NCBI GenBank assembly: GCA_900556415.1
Contig: USOU01000001.1
Location: 62,001 to 126,000 of the forward strand
Reading direction: 5' to 3'
Origin: an uncultured Collinsella sp.
Lineage (GTDB): Bacteria > Actinomycetota > Coriobacteriia > Coriobacteriales > Coriobacteriaceae
DNA: 64,000 nt
Positions 34,392 to 42,843 of this stretch are shown here, in pieces; positions within the stretch are counted from its first letter, which is position 1; every line of letters starts with the position of its first letter. The position numbers and the translations under genes are program-made. Under the pieces are notes generated by a model. That model was not told where the DNA came from, made no database searches, and was given only the letters and a program-made list of their open reading frames with translations.

Positions 34392-35066
34392 ATGACGCTT
34401 GCCAAGCCCATCAATAAATACATCGACTATATCGATGCCCCCGAGGACACGTTTGAGCAGTATGTCGAGAAGGCGTTAAGGTACAACTTCCGCTGCGTAT
34501 TTGCGAACCTGCAGGAGTACGAGACGGGTCGCGCCATGCTCGAGGACTCTGACATCATCCTTGCCGGCGCTATCGACTTTCCCCAGGGCACTATGACGCT
34601 TGAGGAGAAGCTTGCGAGGTTTGAGGAATACGCTGCGCGCGGCTTTACCGAGATTGACTACGTTTTGAATCAGGAGTCGGTCGAGAACCGCGATTTTGTT
34701 GCCATCGAGCGCGAGATGACTGCCATTGCTGATTTTTGTCGCGCGCATGGCATCACTGACAAGGTGATCGTCGAGATGTGCAAGCTGGACGGCGACGATG
34801 CCGCCAAGCGTCGCGTCTGTGAGATTGCGCTGGAGGCTAAGCCGGGATTCCTTAAGACATCGACCGGCAGAAGCTATGGCGGTGCTAAGCTCGAGGACGT
34901 GCGGCTGATGCACGAGGTGCTCGGCGATGCCGTGGCAATCAAAGCTGCGGGCGGTATCCATAATTATGAAGAGGCTTGCGCATTCATCGAGGCCGGCGCC
35001 AGCGCGTTGGGTGCATCGGCGGGCATCGCGATCGTCGAGGGCGCACCGACGGATGAGCGTCGCTAG
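34392..35066 (+). CDS. deoC: Deoxyribose-phosphate aldolase
   Basis: 224 residues. The Schiff-base lysine is K155 in GFLKTSTGRSYGGA, and the second lysine is in VAIKAAGGI; the barrel also shows EIDYVLN. It splits 2-deoxyribose-5-phosphate into glyceraldehyde-3-phosphate and acetaldehyde during deoxynucleoside catabolism. AAGGAGG precedes ATG 34392. No deoxynucleoside kinase or phosphorylase gene lies nearby. An upstream palindrome may serve regulation. Confidence 0.93.
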   Translation: MTLAKPINKYIDYIDAPEDTFEQYVEKALRYNFRCVFANLQEYETGRAMLEDSDIILAGAIDFPQGTMTLEEKLARFEEYAARGFTEIDYVLNQESVENRDFVAIEREMTAIADFCRAHGITDKVIVEMCKLDGDDAAKRRVCEIALEAKPGFLKTSTGRSYGGAKLEDVRLMHEVLGDAVAIKAAGGIHNYEEACAFIEAGASALGASAGIAIVEGAPTDERR

Positions 35067-35215
35067 CAGACGTATTTGACCTGAGCGATAAAGCTTCACG
35101 ACCACGCGCCGTTCATGTTCGGGACAATATGACATTTTTCCCGTTGCAAACAGCGCCGTCGCGGGTGTTCTGTATGATGGCTCAGACAAGGTTGTTCAAT
35201 GACAGGGAGGCATAT

Positions 35216-36058
35216 ATGGCAATCAAAGCCATCGCAATGGATATCGACGGTACGCTTACCAACGACCAAAAGGTCATCAGCCCGCGTACGCGCGAGAAGC
35301 TGCTCGCGGCACAGGAATCGGGCATCAAGCTCATCTTGGCCTCGGGCCGTCCTGCATGGGGCCTTCGCGCCCTTGGTCAGGAGCTCGACCTTCAGAACCA
35401 TGATGGTTTGCTGGTGGCCTTTAACGGCGCTCACGTCGTCGATGCCCAGACCGATGAGGTGCTGTTCGATCAGGCTATGCCTGCCGACGAATTGCATCGC
35501 CTGATTGATCACCTGCGCAATTTCGACGTGATTCCCATGATTTCGCTTGGTCGCGATCTGCACGTCGAGGACTCGTACCATTGCATGATCACGCTGCCTG
35601 ACGGCTCGCAGAAGAATATCGTCAAATACGAGCGCGATGCGTGCGACCTTAAGATCCGTGAGGTCGAGAGCCTCCATGAGGTTGTAGATGCCTATCCGGT
35701 GGACAAATTGCTCACCGCGGGCGACCCTGCCTATCTGCAAGCGCATCACGAGGAGATGTACGCGCCCTTTGCTCAGACGCTTTCGGGTATGTTTACGGCT
35801 GACTGGTACTTTGAGTACACGGCGCCCGGTATCGACAAGGCCCGTGCGCTCGAGGGTGCCTTGCCCAAGCTCGGCATCGATGCCAGCGAGGTCGTATCGT
35901 TTGGCGACGGCCAGAATGACAAGTCCATGATTGAGTGGGCCGGCACCGGTGTTGCCATGGGCAACGCAGTTGACGAGGTTAAGGCCGTGGCCCAGATGGT
36001 GACCGCCAATAACAACGAAGACGGCATTGCGGTGGCGCTGGATAAGCTGCTGGGTTAG
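35216..36058 (+). CDS. Cof-type HAD-IIB phosphatase
   Basis: 280 residues. Motif I is AMDIDGTLTND, motif II SGRP, motif III the KARALEGALPKLGI region, and motif IV SFGDGQNDKSM. It is the YidA/Cof group that dephosphorylates sugar phosphates and other small compounds. ATG 35216 follows GGGAGGCATAT; the longer open frame has no ribosome site. It precedes a second HAD gene of a different class after 64 bases. Confidence 0.9.
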   Translation: MAIKAIAMDIDGTLTNDQKVISPRTREKLLAAQESGIKLILASGRPAWGLRALGQELDLQNHDGLLVAFNGAHVVDAQTDEVLFDQAMPADELHRLIDHLRNFDVIPMISLGRDLHVEDSYHCMITLPDGSQKNIVKYERDACDLKIREVESLHEVVDAYPVDKLLTAGDPAYLQAHHEEMYAPFAQTLSGMFTADWYFEYTAPGIDKARALEGALPKLGIDASEVVSFGDGQNDKSMIEWAGTGVAMGNAVDEVKAVAQMVTANNNEDGIAVALDKLLG

Positions 36059-36122
36059 AATCGCCGATTAATGCATGGTTCGGGCGCCTGCTCGCGGGCG
36101 TCCTTTTGTTAGGGAGGGTGCC

Positions 36123-36782
36123 GTGTCCGCATTTCCGTTTGACGCCGTTATCTTTGACATGGACGGCGTTTTGGTCGACACCGAGTTTTACTATCAAAAG
36201 GAACTCGAGAAGTTTATCGATTACCTGCAGATTTCTGTGACGCGCGACGAGCTTAATGCGATTGTTGGTTCATCGCACCGTGATTTTCAGCAGGTGCTCG
36301 TCGATTGGCATGAGCGTGCGGGTTTGGGCAAGCTCAGCGTCGAGGCTGCCGAGGCACGCTATGAGGTGTGGGCGAGCGCGTATTCCTGCGACTATAGAAA
36401 ACTGCTCAACCCCGGCGTTGCCGAGACGCTGGCGGGGCTGAAAGAACGTGGGGTTCGCGTTGCGCTGGCATCGTCGTCGCCTCTCAACAATATCGAGGAG
36501 GTGCTGGGTACCTGCGGCATTCGCGATTACTTTGAGTTTTTGGTCTCGGGTGAGCAGTTCAAGCGCAGCAAACCCGATCCTGATATCTATCTGCATTCCA
36601 TAGATCGTTTGGGATTGCCTGCGGATCGCTGTTGCTGTGTGGAGGACTCTCTGTATGGCATTACCGCAGGTAAACGTGCCGGCCTGACGGTAATCGCCAA
36701 GCGCGAGGAGCGCTTTGGCTTTAGCCAGGATGCCGCGGATAAGATTATCGACCAGCTGCCGGACCTGCTGGAACTCGCGTAG
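36123..36782 (+). CDS. HAD-IA phosphatase (beta-phosphoglucomutase-like)
   Basis: 219 residues from GTG 36123 (AGGGAGG upstream). Motif I is VIFDMDGVLVDTE, whose second aspartate is typical of phosphatases and mutases; motif II ALASSSPLNN; lysine and motif IV in SKPDPDIY and CVEDSLYGI. The helical cap lies at about residues 18-85. The YcjU/GPP/beta-PGM group acts on hexose phosphates. It may work with the next sugar kinase gene, 60 bases downstream. Confidence 0.88.
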   Translation: MSAFPFDAVIFDMDGVLVDTEFYYQKELEKFIDYLQISVTRDELNAIVGSSHRDFQQVLVDWHERAGLGKLSVEAAEARYEVWASAYSCDYRKLLNPGVAETLAGLKERGVRVALASSSPLNNIEEVLGTCGIRDYFEFLVSGEQFKRSKPDPDIYLHSIDRLGLPADRCCCVEDSLYGITAGKRAGLTVIAKREERFGFSQDAADKIIDQLPDLLELA

Positions 36783-36842
36783 ATTCTGGGCGGTACTGCT
36801 GTCACAACACTGGCCCTGTTGGCGTAAGAGAGGGACGACGCT

Positions 36843-37706
36843 ATGACATTCAACGTTAACGCTCTTGGGTTTGGCGACAACGTCGTCGACCGCTACGAGC
36901 ATATTCACACGATGTATCCGGGTGGCAATGCGGTGAACTTTGCCGTGTATGCCAAGAAATGCGGAGCCGCGCGCTCCGCGTATATGGGCATCTTTGGTAA
37001 TGACGCTGCTGCCGAGCACGTGATTGCGAGTCTTGAGGATGAGGACGTTGAACTTGCCAAGTGCAAGCAGCTCATCGGCGAGAACGGTGCGGCACGCGTT
37101 ACTGTGGTTGATGGCGATCGTATATTTCTGGGGTCTAACGAGGGCGGCATCCGTGGTGATGCGCGCTATGTGCTCGATCGTTTTGATCTGGCATATATGA
37201 AACAGTTTGATGTGGTCCATTCGGGTAACTACTGCTTTACCGAGCGTGAGCTGCCTAAGCTGAAGGCAGCGGGTATTACCGTTTCGTTTGACTTCTCGGA
37301 CGATTCGACCGACGAGTACTACGAGCAGATTGCTCCCTACGTTGACTTCGCATTCTTTAGCGCGGCAGACGCCGCGAGCGAGGATGAGATTCGCGAGCGC
37401 CTGGCATGGGTGAAGAGCCTGGGTCCGCGTTTTGTATCGGCCACGGCTGGCGCTGAGGGCTGTATTGCCTATGACGGCGAGCGTTACTATCGGCAGCATG
37501 CCAAACCCGTGGCAGACATGAAGGACACCATGGGGGCGGGTGACTCGTTCCTTACCTCGTTCCTGATGTGCTATCTCGATTCTGTCAAGCGTGGCGAGGA
37601 TGGCGCCGAGGCCATCGAGCGCGCACTCGACTTTGCGGCGGGGTTTGCCTCGACCGTATGCGGCATGGAAGGCTCTTGGGGCCATGGAGCGCCGATTTGC
37701 GAATAG
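36843..37706 (+). CDS. PfkB-family sugar kinase, fructoselysine-6-kinase-like
   Basis: 287 residues. The N-terminal PfkB signature is YPGGNAVNFAVYAKKCGA and the C-terminal active-site motif is DTMGAGDSFLTSFL, with the catalytic aspartate in GAGD. The YPGGN start and overall length resemble the fructoselysine 6-kinase (FrlD) subgroup, which phosphorylates Amadori compounds, but no deglycase gene is adjacent. A hairpin (CAGGGAG with CTCCCTG, 37718-37743) follows the stop codon and then a MITE-like element. Confidence 0.82.
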   Translation: MTFNVNALGFGDNVVDRYEHIHTMYPGGNAVNFAVYAKKCGAARSAYMGIFGNDAAAEHVIASLEDEDVELAKCKQLIGENGAARVTVVDGDRIFLGSNEGGIRGDARYVLDRFDLAYMKQFDVVHSGNYCFTERELPKLKAAGITVSFDFSDDSTDEYYEQIAPYVDFAFFSAADAASEDEIRERLAWVKSLGPRFVSATAGAEGCIAYDGERYYRQHAKPVADMKDTMGAGDSFLTSFLMCYLDSVKRGEDGAEAIERALDFAAGFASTVCGMEGSWGHGAPICE

Positions 37707-37750
37707 CCGAGCGGGCTCAGGGAGCTGCATTAGCGCCTCCCTGTGACTCG

Positions 37751-37981
37751 GTGGTCAAAAAATGCCAAATATGAGTACTGTGACTAATTTAGTCGCAGCA
37801 TAATTGACCTCTTCAGACGTGATTTAAGCGTTTGGAGGGGTTTAAACTTGCGAAAATGCAGGAGGAATGACTGTAAAAGTGTTAGTTAATGGACAATCGT
37901 AGATTATTCTGGTGGTCGTAAAGCTCAAAGTAATGTATCCATTTCGCTAGCAGTACTCATATTTGACGTTTTTTTGACCAC
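37751..37981. mobile_element. 231-bp MITE-like element with ~30-bp terminal inverted repeats
   Basis: The left end starts GTGGTCAAAAAATGCC and reaches ATATGAGTACTG; the right end starts CAGTACTCATAT and finishes TTTTTTTGACCAC. The ends are inverted copies with about three differences over 30 bases. The inner 170 bases are AT-rich with no frame and an inner palindrome GACTAA/TTTAGTC. No clear target duplication is seen. It lies between the converging kinase and tatD genes. A non-autonomous transposable element is the simplest reading. Confidence 0.75.
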
Positions 37982-37986
37982 AGGGG

Positions 37987-38769
37987 TCAGCGAAGGCTAA
38001 AAACAGAGCGTGCATTTGTTAAAGCTGCCGACTCGATGTGCTTTGCGGCACAGTTTTTGAGTGAGGCGATGCGTTCTGAGGTCCTTATGAGTGATCTGAT
38101 GAGCGACTGCGCGCTTGTTTCTGCGTTTGCCTCCGCCGGTGCATCGGTTTCGAGCAGTAAACGATCGAGTGGAATCTGTCGTGCGTATTCGCGTCCTCGT
38201 TTAGACGCGAGCATGCGTTCGTTGACGGAATAATAGCAGCCTGCGTTTCGTGCGCGGACGAGTTCGTCCGAAGTACCGCTAAACCAGTGGAAGATGATAG
38301 CGGGGGAGTCGGGGTTTGGGATGAGTAGTCCATGCGATTCGAGGACGTCCAGTATGGTTCCTGCCGAACGAACGGCGTGAATTGATATCACGCGCCCGGC
38401 AAGAGGATGCTGCACGAGAGTATCGCAGAGCCGGTCAAGTGCCTGCATTTGTAGCGGCTCACTTCCGGCAAAACGAGCGGAAAAGTCGAGTCCCACCTCG
38501 CCGATGTAGCGCTCTTGGGCGGCAACTTCGCAAAGCAGATTGACTTCGGCAGGACCGCAGCGGCCGTCGGCGAGCCACCAGGGATGAAGGCCAACGCCGG
38601 CGATAATGTTTGGGTAGCGGCTGGCACGCTTTTTTGCTGCCTCGAAGTCGCGTGGGTCGACCCCGCAATCAAAGACCCCCAGCCCTATAGCCGCGGTTTC
38701 GTCGGCAACGGCATTCGGGTAAGTCATCAAATCAAGATGGCAGTGTGCATCAAATAACCGGGGCTCCAT
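37987..38769 (-). CDS. TatD-family metal-dependent hydrolase/DNase
   Basis: 260 residues. Metal ligands are seen in DAHCHLD (residues 7-13), GLHPWW, GEVGLDF and LLETDAP, the usual TatD set. The family includes 3'-5' exonucleases active in DNA repair and fragment degradation, though many members are uncharacterised. It starts 14 bases after the tcdA stop codon, so it is in an operon with it. The region around IHAVRSAG and FHWFSG is also typical. Confidence 0.88.
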   Translation of the reverse strand: MEPRLFDAHCHLDLMTYPNAVADETAAIGLGVFDCGVDPRDFEAAKKRASRYPNIIAGVGLHPWWLADGRCGPAEVNLLCEVAAQERYIGEVGLDFSARFAGSEPLQMQALDRLCDTLVQHPLAGRVISIHAVRSAGTILDVLESHGLLIPNPDSPAIIFHWFSGTSDELVRARNAGCYYSVNERMLASKRGREYARQIPLDRLLLETDAPAEANAETSAQSLIRSLIRTSERIASLKNCAAKHIESAALTNARSVFSLR

Positions 38770-38783
38770 CTCGGCGCGCTCCG

Positions 38784-39581
38784 CTAGTCCAGACGTTGGC
38801 CGTCGGCGCGCACGCGCTCGGTGCCGCGTCCGCTGATCTGGCGGATAACCTCGCCGGCAATCATCTGACCCATGATGGGCGGCATAAAGCTGGCGGTGCC
38901 CAGCTCGGTGCGCTCGTGGATGTTGGAAGGGTCGCGGGGCTGTGTCTTAACCGATTCCTCGCAGCTAAACAGTACATGCAGGCTCTTGATTCCGCGCTTC
39001 CTACATTCTTTGCGCATAATGCGGCTCATAGGGTCACGTACCGTATCAAAGATGTCGGCAAAGCGGAGGCACTCGGGATGGAGCTTGTTGGCCCCGCCCA
39101 TGGAGCTAACCAAACGAATGCCGTGGTCCTGAGCATATTTGGCAATGGTGAGCTTGGCCGAGATGGTGTCGATGGCGTCGACGACGTAGTCGAGCTTGCC
39201 GTCCGTCTGCTCCAAAACGCTCGCGAAGAACTCGTCGATGTTGTCGCTTAGCAGGTATTCGGTGTGTTTGATAACGGTGGCGGTGGGATTGATATCGCGA
39301 ATCATGGCTTCCATAACATCGACCTTGTGCTTGCCGACGGTGCTGTGAAAAGCGATGGCCTGGCGATTGATATTGCTGGGCGCGACGATGTCCTTGTCCA
39401 GAATGACGAAATGACCGATGCCACCGCGGGCGAGTGCCTCGCAGCAGTTGGAGCCCACGCCTCCGCAGCCGAGCACCAGCACTGTGGAGCTGGCGAGTTT
39501 ATCGAGCGCCTCGCGCCCCATAATGATCTCGAGCTTGGTGTCGCGCGTCTCGTTGGAAATTGCGGCTGCGGTTTCGGTCAT
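38784..39581 (-). CDS. tcdA: tRNA threonylcarbamoyladenosine dehydratase
   Basis: 265 residues of the ThiF/E1 superfamily. The nucleotide-binding motif is VLGCGGVGSNCCEALARGG, the conserved NINRQ arginine segment and VDAIDT follow, and SFMPPIMGQMIAGEVIR near the end matches TcdA/YgdL rather than MoeB. It makes cyclic t6A37 in tRNAs that read ANN codons, using ATP. ATG 39581 with GGAGG six bases upstream is the start; an ATG two codons earlier abuts the site. tatD follows. Confidence 0.9.
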   Translation of the reverse strand: MTETAAAISNETRDTKLEIIMGREALDKLASSTVLVLGCGGVGSNCCEALARGGIGHFVILDKDIVAPSNINRQAIAFHSTVGKHKVDVMEAMIRDINPTATVIKHTEYLLSDNIDEFFASVLEQTDGKLDYVVDAIDTISAKLTIAKYAQDHGIRLVSSMGGANKLHPECLRFADIFDTVRDPMSRIMRKECRKRGIKSLHVLFSCEESVKTQPRDPSNIHERTELGTASFMPPIMGQMIAGEVIRQISGRGTERVRADGQRLD

Positions 39582-39688
39582 AGACATCCTCCGATGGGGA
39601 AGCGGGTCGTGTTTTAGCTATCGCCATTATAGGTAATCGCCCATAGGCTGCGATGGCGTTTGCTTTGATGTGGTTTGAAGCATTGCGG

Positions 39689-39726
39689 TTAGATAGTTAG
39701 ACAAACATCTAAATACAGAGTATAGT
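39689..39726 (+). promoter_or_regulatory. Promoter and operator of sdpR-sdpI
   Basis: A -35 TTAGAC (39697-39702) and -10 TATAGT (39721-39726) are 18 bases apart. Inverted arms TTAGAT (39689-39694) and ATCTAA (39707-39712) overlap the -35 region, where an ArsR-type autorepressor would block transcription. Confidence 0.6.
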
Positions 39727-39760
39727 GTGCACGTCATGAGAGATGATGAGAGGAGGTCTT

Positions 39761-40039
39761 ATGCCGGGAGAGGGTTTTAAAGCGCTGGCCGATCCAACGC
39801 GACGGCGCATTTTGGAGTTGCTGCGCGAGGGCAATTGCACGGCGGGGGAGCTTGCCGAGCATTTCGATATCAGTAAGCCGTCGCTGAGCCATCACTTGGC
39901 GACGCTCAAAAACGCCGGGTTGGTGACCGATGAACGTCATGGCCAAAACATCGTTTACAGCTTAAACACCACCGTCATGCAGGACTTGATCGGTTGGTTT
40001 ATGGGCTTTACAAACACGGAAGGTGATAAGGATGAATAA
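39761..40039 (+). CDS. ArsR-family autorepressor (SdpR-like)
   Basis: 92 residues forming a single winged helix: ALADPTRRRILELLREGNCTAGELAEHF and KPSLSHHLATLKNAGLV. No metal-binding cysteine pair of the ArsR/SmtB kind is present, as in SdpR. ATG 39761 follows GGAGG. Its stop overlaps the start of the sdpI-like gene, the standard SdpR-SdpI arrangement, in which the immunity protein sequesters the repressor. Confidence 0.87.
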   Translation: MPGEGFKALADPTRRRILELLREGNCTAGELAEHFDISKPSLSHHLATLKNAGLVTDERHGQNIVYSLNTTVMQDLIGWFMGFTNTEGDKDE

Positions 40040-40736
40040 CGAAAACAAGGGCATTCACCCCACGGGGGTATCGTCGCGCGTGTGGATTGCGCTGGTTGTT
40101 CTGTGCGTCGCCAATGTCGTAGCGCACCTCATGGTGATGCCGAGCTTGCCTGCACAGATTCCCATGCACTGGGGCGCGAACGGTGCCGTCGATGGTTGGG
40201 GTCCTAGCTGGATGGCCTCCGCGCTCGGCGTGCTGCCTCTGGCGCTTCTCGCAATGTTCTGCGTGGTGCCGCGCATCGACCCCAAAGGTGAGGCATATCG
40301 AACCTCGGGCAAGTTCTATCAGGGCTTCGTAATCGCCTTCACCTTGTTCATGTGCGCCATAAGCTGGCTGGGAGAGCTTACGGTCTGGGGCGTGGTGCCG
40401 GCGGTCGGTTCGGTTAACGTGCTGATTTCCGGTGTTGTCGGTTTGCTGTTCATCGGCGTAGGCAACTACTTGCCGCGTGTGAAGCAGAACTATACGCTCG
40501 GCATCAAGACACCTTGGGCGCTTGCCGATCCCGAGAACTGGCGCCGTACGCAGCGTTTTGGCGGCGCCTGCTTTATGGTGCTGGGTATTGGCCTGATTGT
40601 GATGGGCGTGGCAGGCAGCGTGCTTTCGAGTGAAGTCGTCGCCGCGGTGATTGCGGTTCTGGCGTTTGGTTCGGTCGGAGCCGTCTACGTCTATTCGTAT
40701 CTGCTGTGGCGCAAATCGCAGCGAGCCGTTCGCTAG
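40032..40736 (+). CDS. SdpI-family membrane protein (toxin immunity/sensor-like)
   Basis: 234 residues with about six membrane helices. Recognisable segments are IPMHWGANGAVDGWG, which is the DUF1648 signature of SdpI, and VGNYLPRVKQNYTLGIKTPWAL with NWRRTQRFGG, the SdpI domain. In Bacillus SdpI protects against the SDP toxin and signals through SdpR. No toxin gene sdpC is visible, so it may guard against foreign toxins or sense envelope stress. ATG 40032 overlaps the sdpR-like gene by 8 bases. Confidence 0.88.
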   Translation: MNNENKGIHPTGVSSRVWIALVVLCVANVVAHLMVMPSLPAQIPMHWGANGAVDGWGPSWMASALGVLPLALLAMFCVVPRIDPKGEAYRTSGKFYQGFVIAFTLFMCAISWLGELTVWGVVPAVGSVNVLISGVVGLLFIGVGNYLPRVKQNYTLGIKTPWALADPENWRRTQRFGGACFMVLGIGLIVMGVAGSVLSSEVVAAVIAVLAFGSVGAVYVYSYLLWRKSQRAVR

Positions 40737-40919
40737 GGTTGCGGAAAACTAGCGTACGCAGTTCATAGTGTGTTTCGGGGGACTTTTCCCAGGTAGTATT
40801 AAGGGGTGTGGGCAACCATGCCCCTTTTCGTTACGTTTCAGAGCTGGTTTCCTCATTTCGTTTCCACTAAAGCGAAACAAGAATAGGAAAACAGCAGGTA
40901 GAAAGGATAGAACAGGCAT

Positions 40920-42599
40920 ATGGCGGAGTTTATCTACCAGATGTATCAGGCTCGCAAGGCCCATGGCGACAAGGTAATCCTTGACGACGTGACCCTGAGC
41001 TTCTACCCCGGTGCCAAGATCGGCGTCGTGGGCCCCAACGGTATGGGCAAGTCGACCCTGCTCAAGATCATGGCCGGTATCGAGGAGGTCTCCAACGGCG
41101 ATGCCAGGCTCACTCCCGGCTACACCGTGGGCATCCTGCAGCAGGAGCCGCCGCTCGACGACGACAAGACCGTCATCGAGAACGTGCGCATGGCATTTGG
41201 CGACATGATCGCCAAGGTCGATCGCTTCAACAAGATTGGCGAGGAGATGTGCGACCCGGATTGCGACATGGACGCCCTCATGGCTGAGATGGGAAAGCTC
41301 CAGGACGAGATCGACGCCGCCGACGGCTGGGATATCGATTCCAAGCTCGGCCAGGCCATGGACGCCCTGCAGCTGCCCGATTCCGACATGCCGGTCAACG
41401 TGCTTTCCGGCGGCGAGCGCCGCCGCGTGGCCCTGTGCAAGCTGCTGCTTGAGGCTCCCGACCTGCTGCTGCTCGACGAGCCCACGAACCACCTGGACGC
41501 CGAGTCGATCCTGTGGCTCGAGCACTTCCTGCACAACTACCAGGGCGCGGTGCTTGCCGTCACACACGATCGCTACTTCCTGGATAACGTTGCCGAGTGG
41601 ATCTGCGAGGTCGACCGCGGTCACCTTTATCCCTATAAGGGCAACTACTCCACGTATCTGGAGACCAAGGCCGCGCGTATCGAGGCACAGGGTAACCGCG
41701 ATGCCAAGCTCGCCAAGCGCATGGAGGCCGAGCTCGAGTGGGTACGCAGCTCGCCCAAGGCTCGCCAGGCCAAGAACAAGGCCCGTCTGGCTCGCTACGA
41801 GGAGATGGAGGCCGAGGCCCGCGCAAGCCAGAAGCTCGACTGGACCGACATCCGCATTCCCGTTGGACCGCGTCTGGGCAACAAGGTACTCGAGGCCCAT
41901 CACCTGCACAAGGAGTTCGATGGCCGTGTACTCATCGACGACCTATCGTTCACCCTGCCGCGCAACGGCATCGTGGGCGTTATCGGTCCCAACGGTGTGG
42001 GTAAGACCACGCTGTTCAAGACCATCGTGGGCCTGGAGCCGCTGACTTCGGGCGAGCTCGAGGTGGGCGAGACCGTCAAGATCTCCTATGTCGATCAGAA
42101 CCGTTCTGGCATCGACCCCGATAAGAACCTGTGGGAGGTCGTCTCGGATGGCCTGGACCACATGATGGTCGGCGAGACCGAGGTTCCGAGCCGCGCTTAT
42201 GTGGCGAGCTTTGGCTTTAAGGGCCAGGACCAGCAGAAGCGCGCTGGCGTACTCTCCGGTGGCGAGCGCAACCGTCTGAACCTGGCGCTCACGCTCAAGC
42301 AGGGCGGCAACCTGCTGCTCCTCGATGAGCCCACGAACGACCTCGATGTCGAGACGCTGTCCTCGCTCGAGGCGGCGCTGCTCGAGTTCCCGGGCTGCTC
42401 GGTGGTCATTAGCCACGACCGTATGTTCTTGGACCGCGTCGCCACGCACATTCTGGCGTGGGAGGGTACCGACGAGAATCCGGGTAACTGGTATTGGTTC
42501 GAGGGCAACTTTGAGGCCTATCAGGCCAACCGTATCGAGCGCCTGGGCGAGGACGCAGCCCAGCCGCATCGTATTCACCGCAAGCTGACGCGCGACTAG
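40920..42599 (+). CDS. ettA: Energy-dependent translational throttle protein EttA (ABC-F)
   Basis: 559 residues with two ABC domains. The first has Walker A GPNGMGKST, LSGGERRRVAL and LLLLDEPTNHLD; the second has GPNGVGKTT, LSGGERNRLNL and LLLLDEPTNDLD, with the P-site tRNA interaction linker between. Length and lack of a membrane domain match EttA, which gates the first elongation steps by ATP/ADP ratio. AAAGGATAG is upstream. It is followed by the structured element at 42603. Confidence 0.94.
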   Translation: MAEFIYQMYQARKAHGDKVILDDVTLSFYPGAKIGVVGPNGMGKSTLLKIMAGIEEVSNGDARLTPGYTVGILQQEPPLDDDKTVIENVRMAFGDMIAKVDRFNKIGEEMCDPDCDMDALMAEMGKLQDEIDAADGWDIDSKLGQAMDALQLPDSDMPVNVLSGGERRRVALCKLLLEAPDLLLLDEPTNHLDAESILWLEHFLHNYQGAVLAVTHDRYFLDNVAEWICEVDRGHLYPYKGNYSTYLETKAARIEAQGNRDAKLAKRMEAELEWVRSSPKARQAKNKARLARYEEMEAEARASQKLDWTDIRIPVGPRLGNKVLEAHHLHKEFDGRVLIDDLSFTLPRNGIVGVIGPNGVGKTTLFKTIVGLEPLTSGELEVGETVKISYVDQNRSGIDPDKNLWEVVSDGLDHMMVGETEVPSRAYVASFGFKGQDQQKRAGVLSGGERNRLNLALTLKQGGNLLLLDEPTNDLDVETLSSLEAALLEFPGCSVVISHDRMFLDRVATHILAWEGTDENPGNWYWFEGNFEAYQANRIERLGEDAAQPHRIHRKLTRD

Positions 42600-42602
42600 A
42601 TC

Positions 42603-42750
42603 GTTACGCGGTTTTTCCAAACCGCGTAACTGCTCGACGCTGCGCGGGCCGCAAGCACCCCATCTTGCCGTTCAAACCGTCGCTCGCGTACCGAAGTACG
42701 CGTCGCTCCTCTTTCACGGCAACCTGGGGCACTTGCGACCCGCTCGCTGT
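42603..42750 (+). ncRNA. Candidate structured RNA / structured repeat, copy 1
   Basis: A perfect palindrome GTTACGCGGTTT-N4-AAACCGCGTAAC (42603-42630) is followed by TCGACGCTGC and then one long stem from 42644 to 42743: GCGGG-CGCAAG-CCCC with GGGG-CTTGCG-CCCGC, then TTGCCGT with ACGGCAA, then a tip helix with CGAA loop. The internal loop strands GTTCAAACCGTC and CTCCTCTTTCACG are also found in copy 2 (52345-52488), where the helices have different but still paired sequences. It lies directly after ettA. It may be an RNA, or a mobile repeat. Confidence 0.7.
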
Positions 42751-42791
42751 CGGTTACGCAACATCGATAAATGAGCAATATCAATAAATGC

Positions 42792-42843
42792 GTAACGACA
42801 AACGGCTCAAATCCGGGTTTGGATTTGAGCCGTTTGTCGTTAC
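42792..42843. terminator. Perfect 23-bp palindrome before converging gene
   Basis: GTAACGACAAACGGCTCAAA... is matched by its exact complement ending GTCGTTAC at 42843, with a GGGTTT loop. It includes the stop codon of the minus-strand gene and can terminate transcription from both sides, although T-runs are short. Confidence 0.75.

Noticed and set aside
35069-35215. N-terminal extension of the Cof-type phosphatase at 35.2 kb
   Set aside because: The upstream frame contains promoter-like sequence and no ribosome site, while ATG 35216 follows GGGAGG and begins the DxDGT motif at the usual distance.
42631-42780. Possible tRNA in the region after ettA (GTTCAAACCG segment)
   Set aside because: No cloverleaf can be drawn; the segment is an internal loop of the extended stem shared with 52.4 kb. 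No tRNA or rRNA was found elsewhere in the window.
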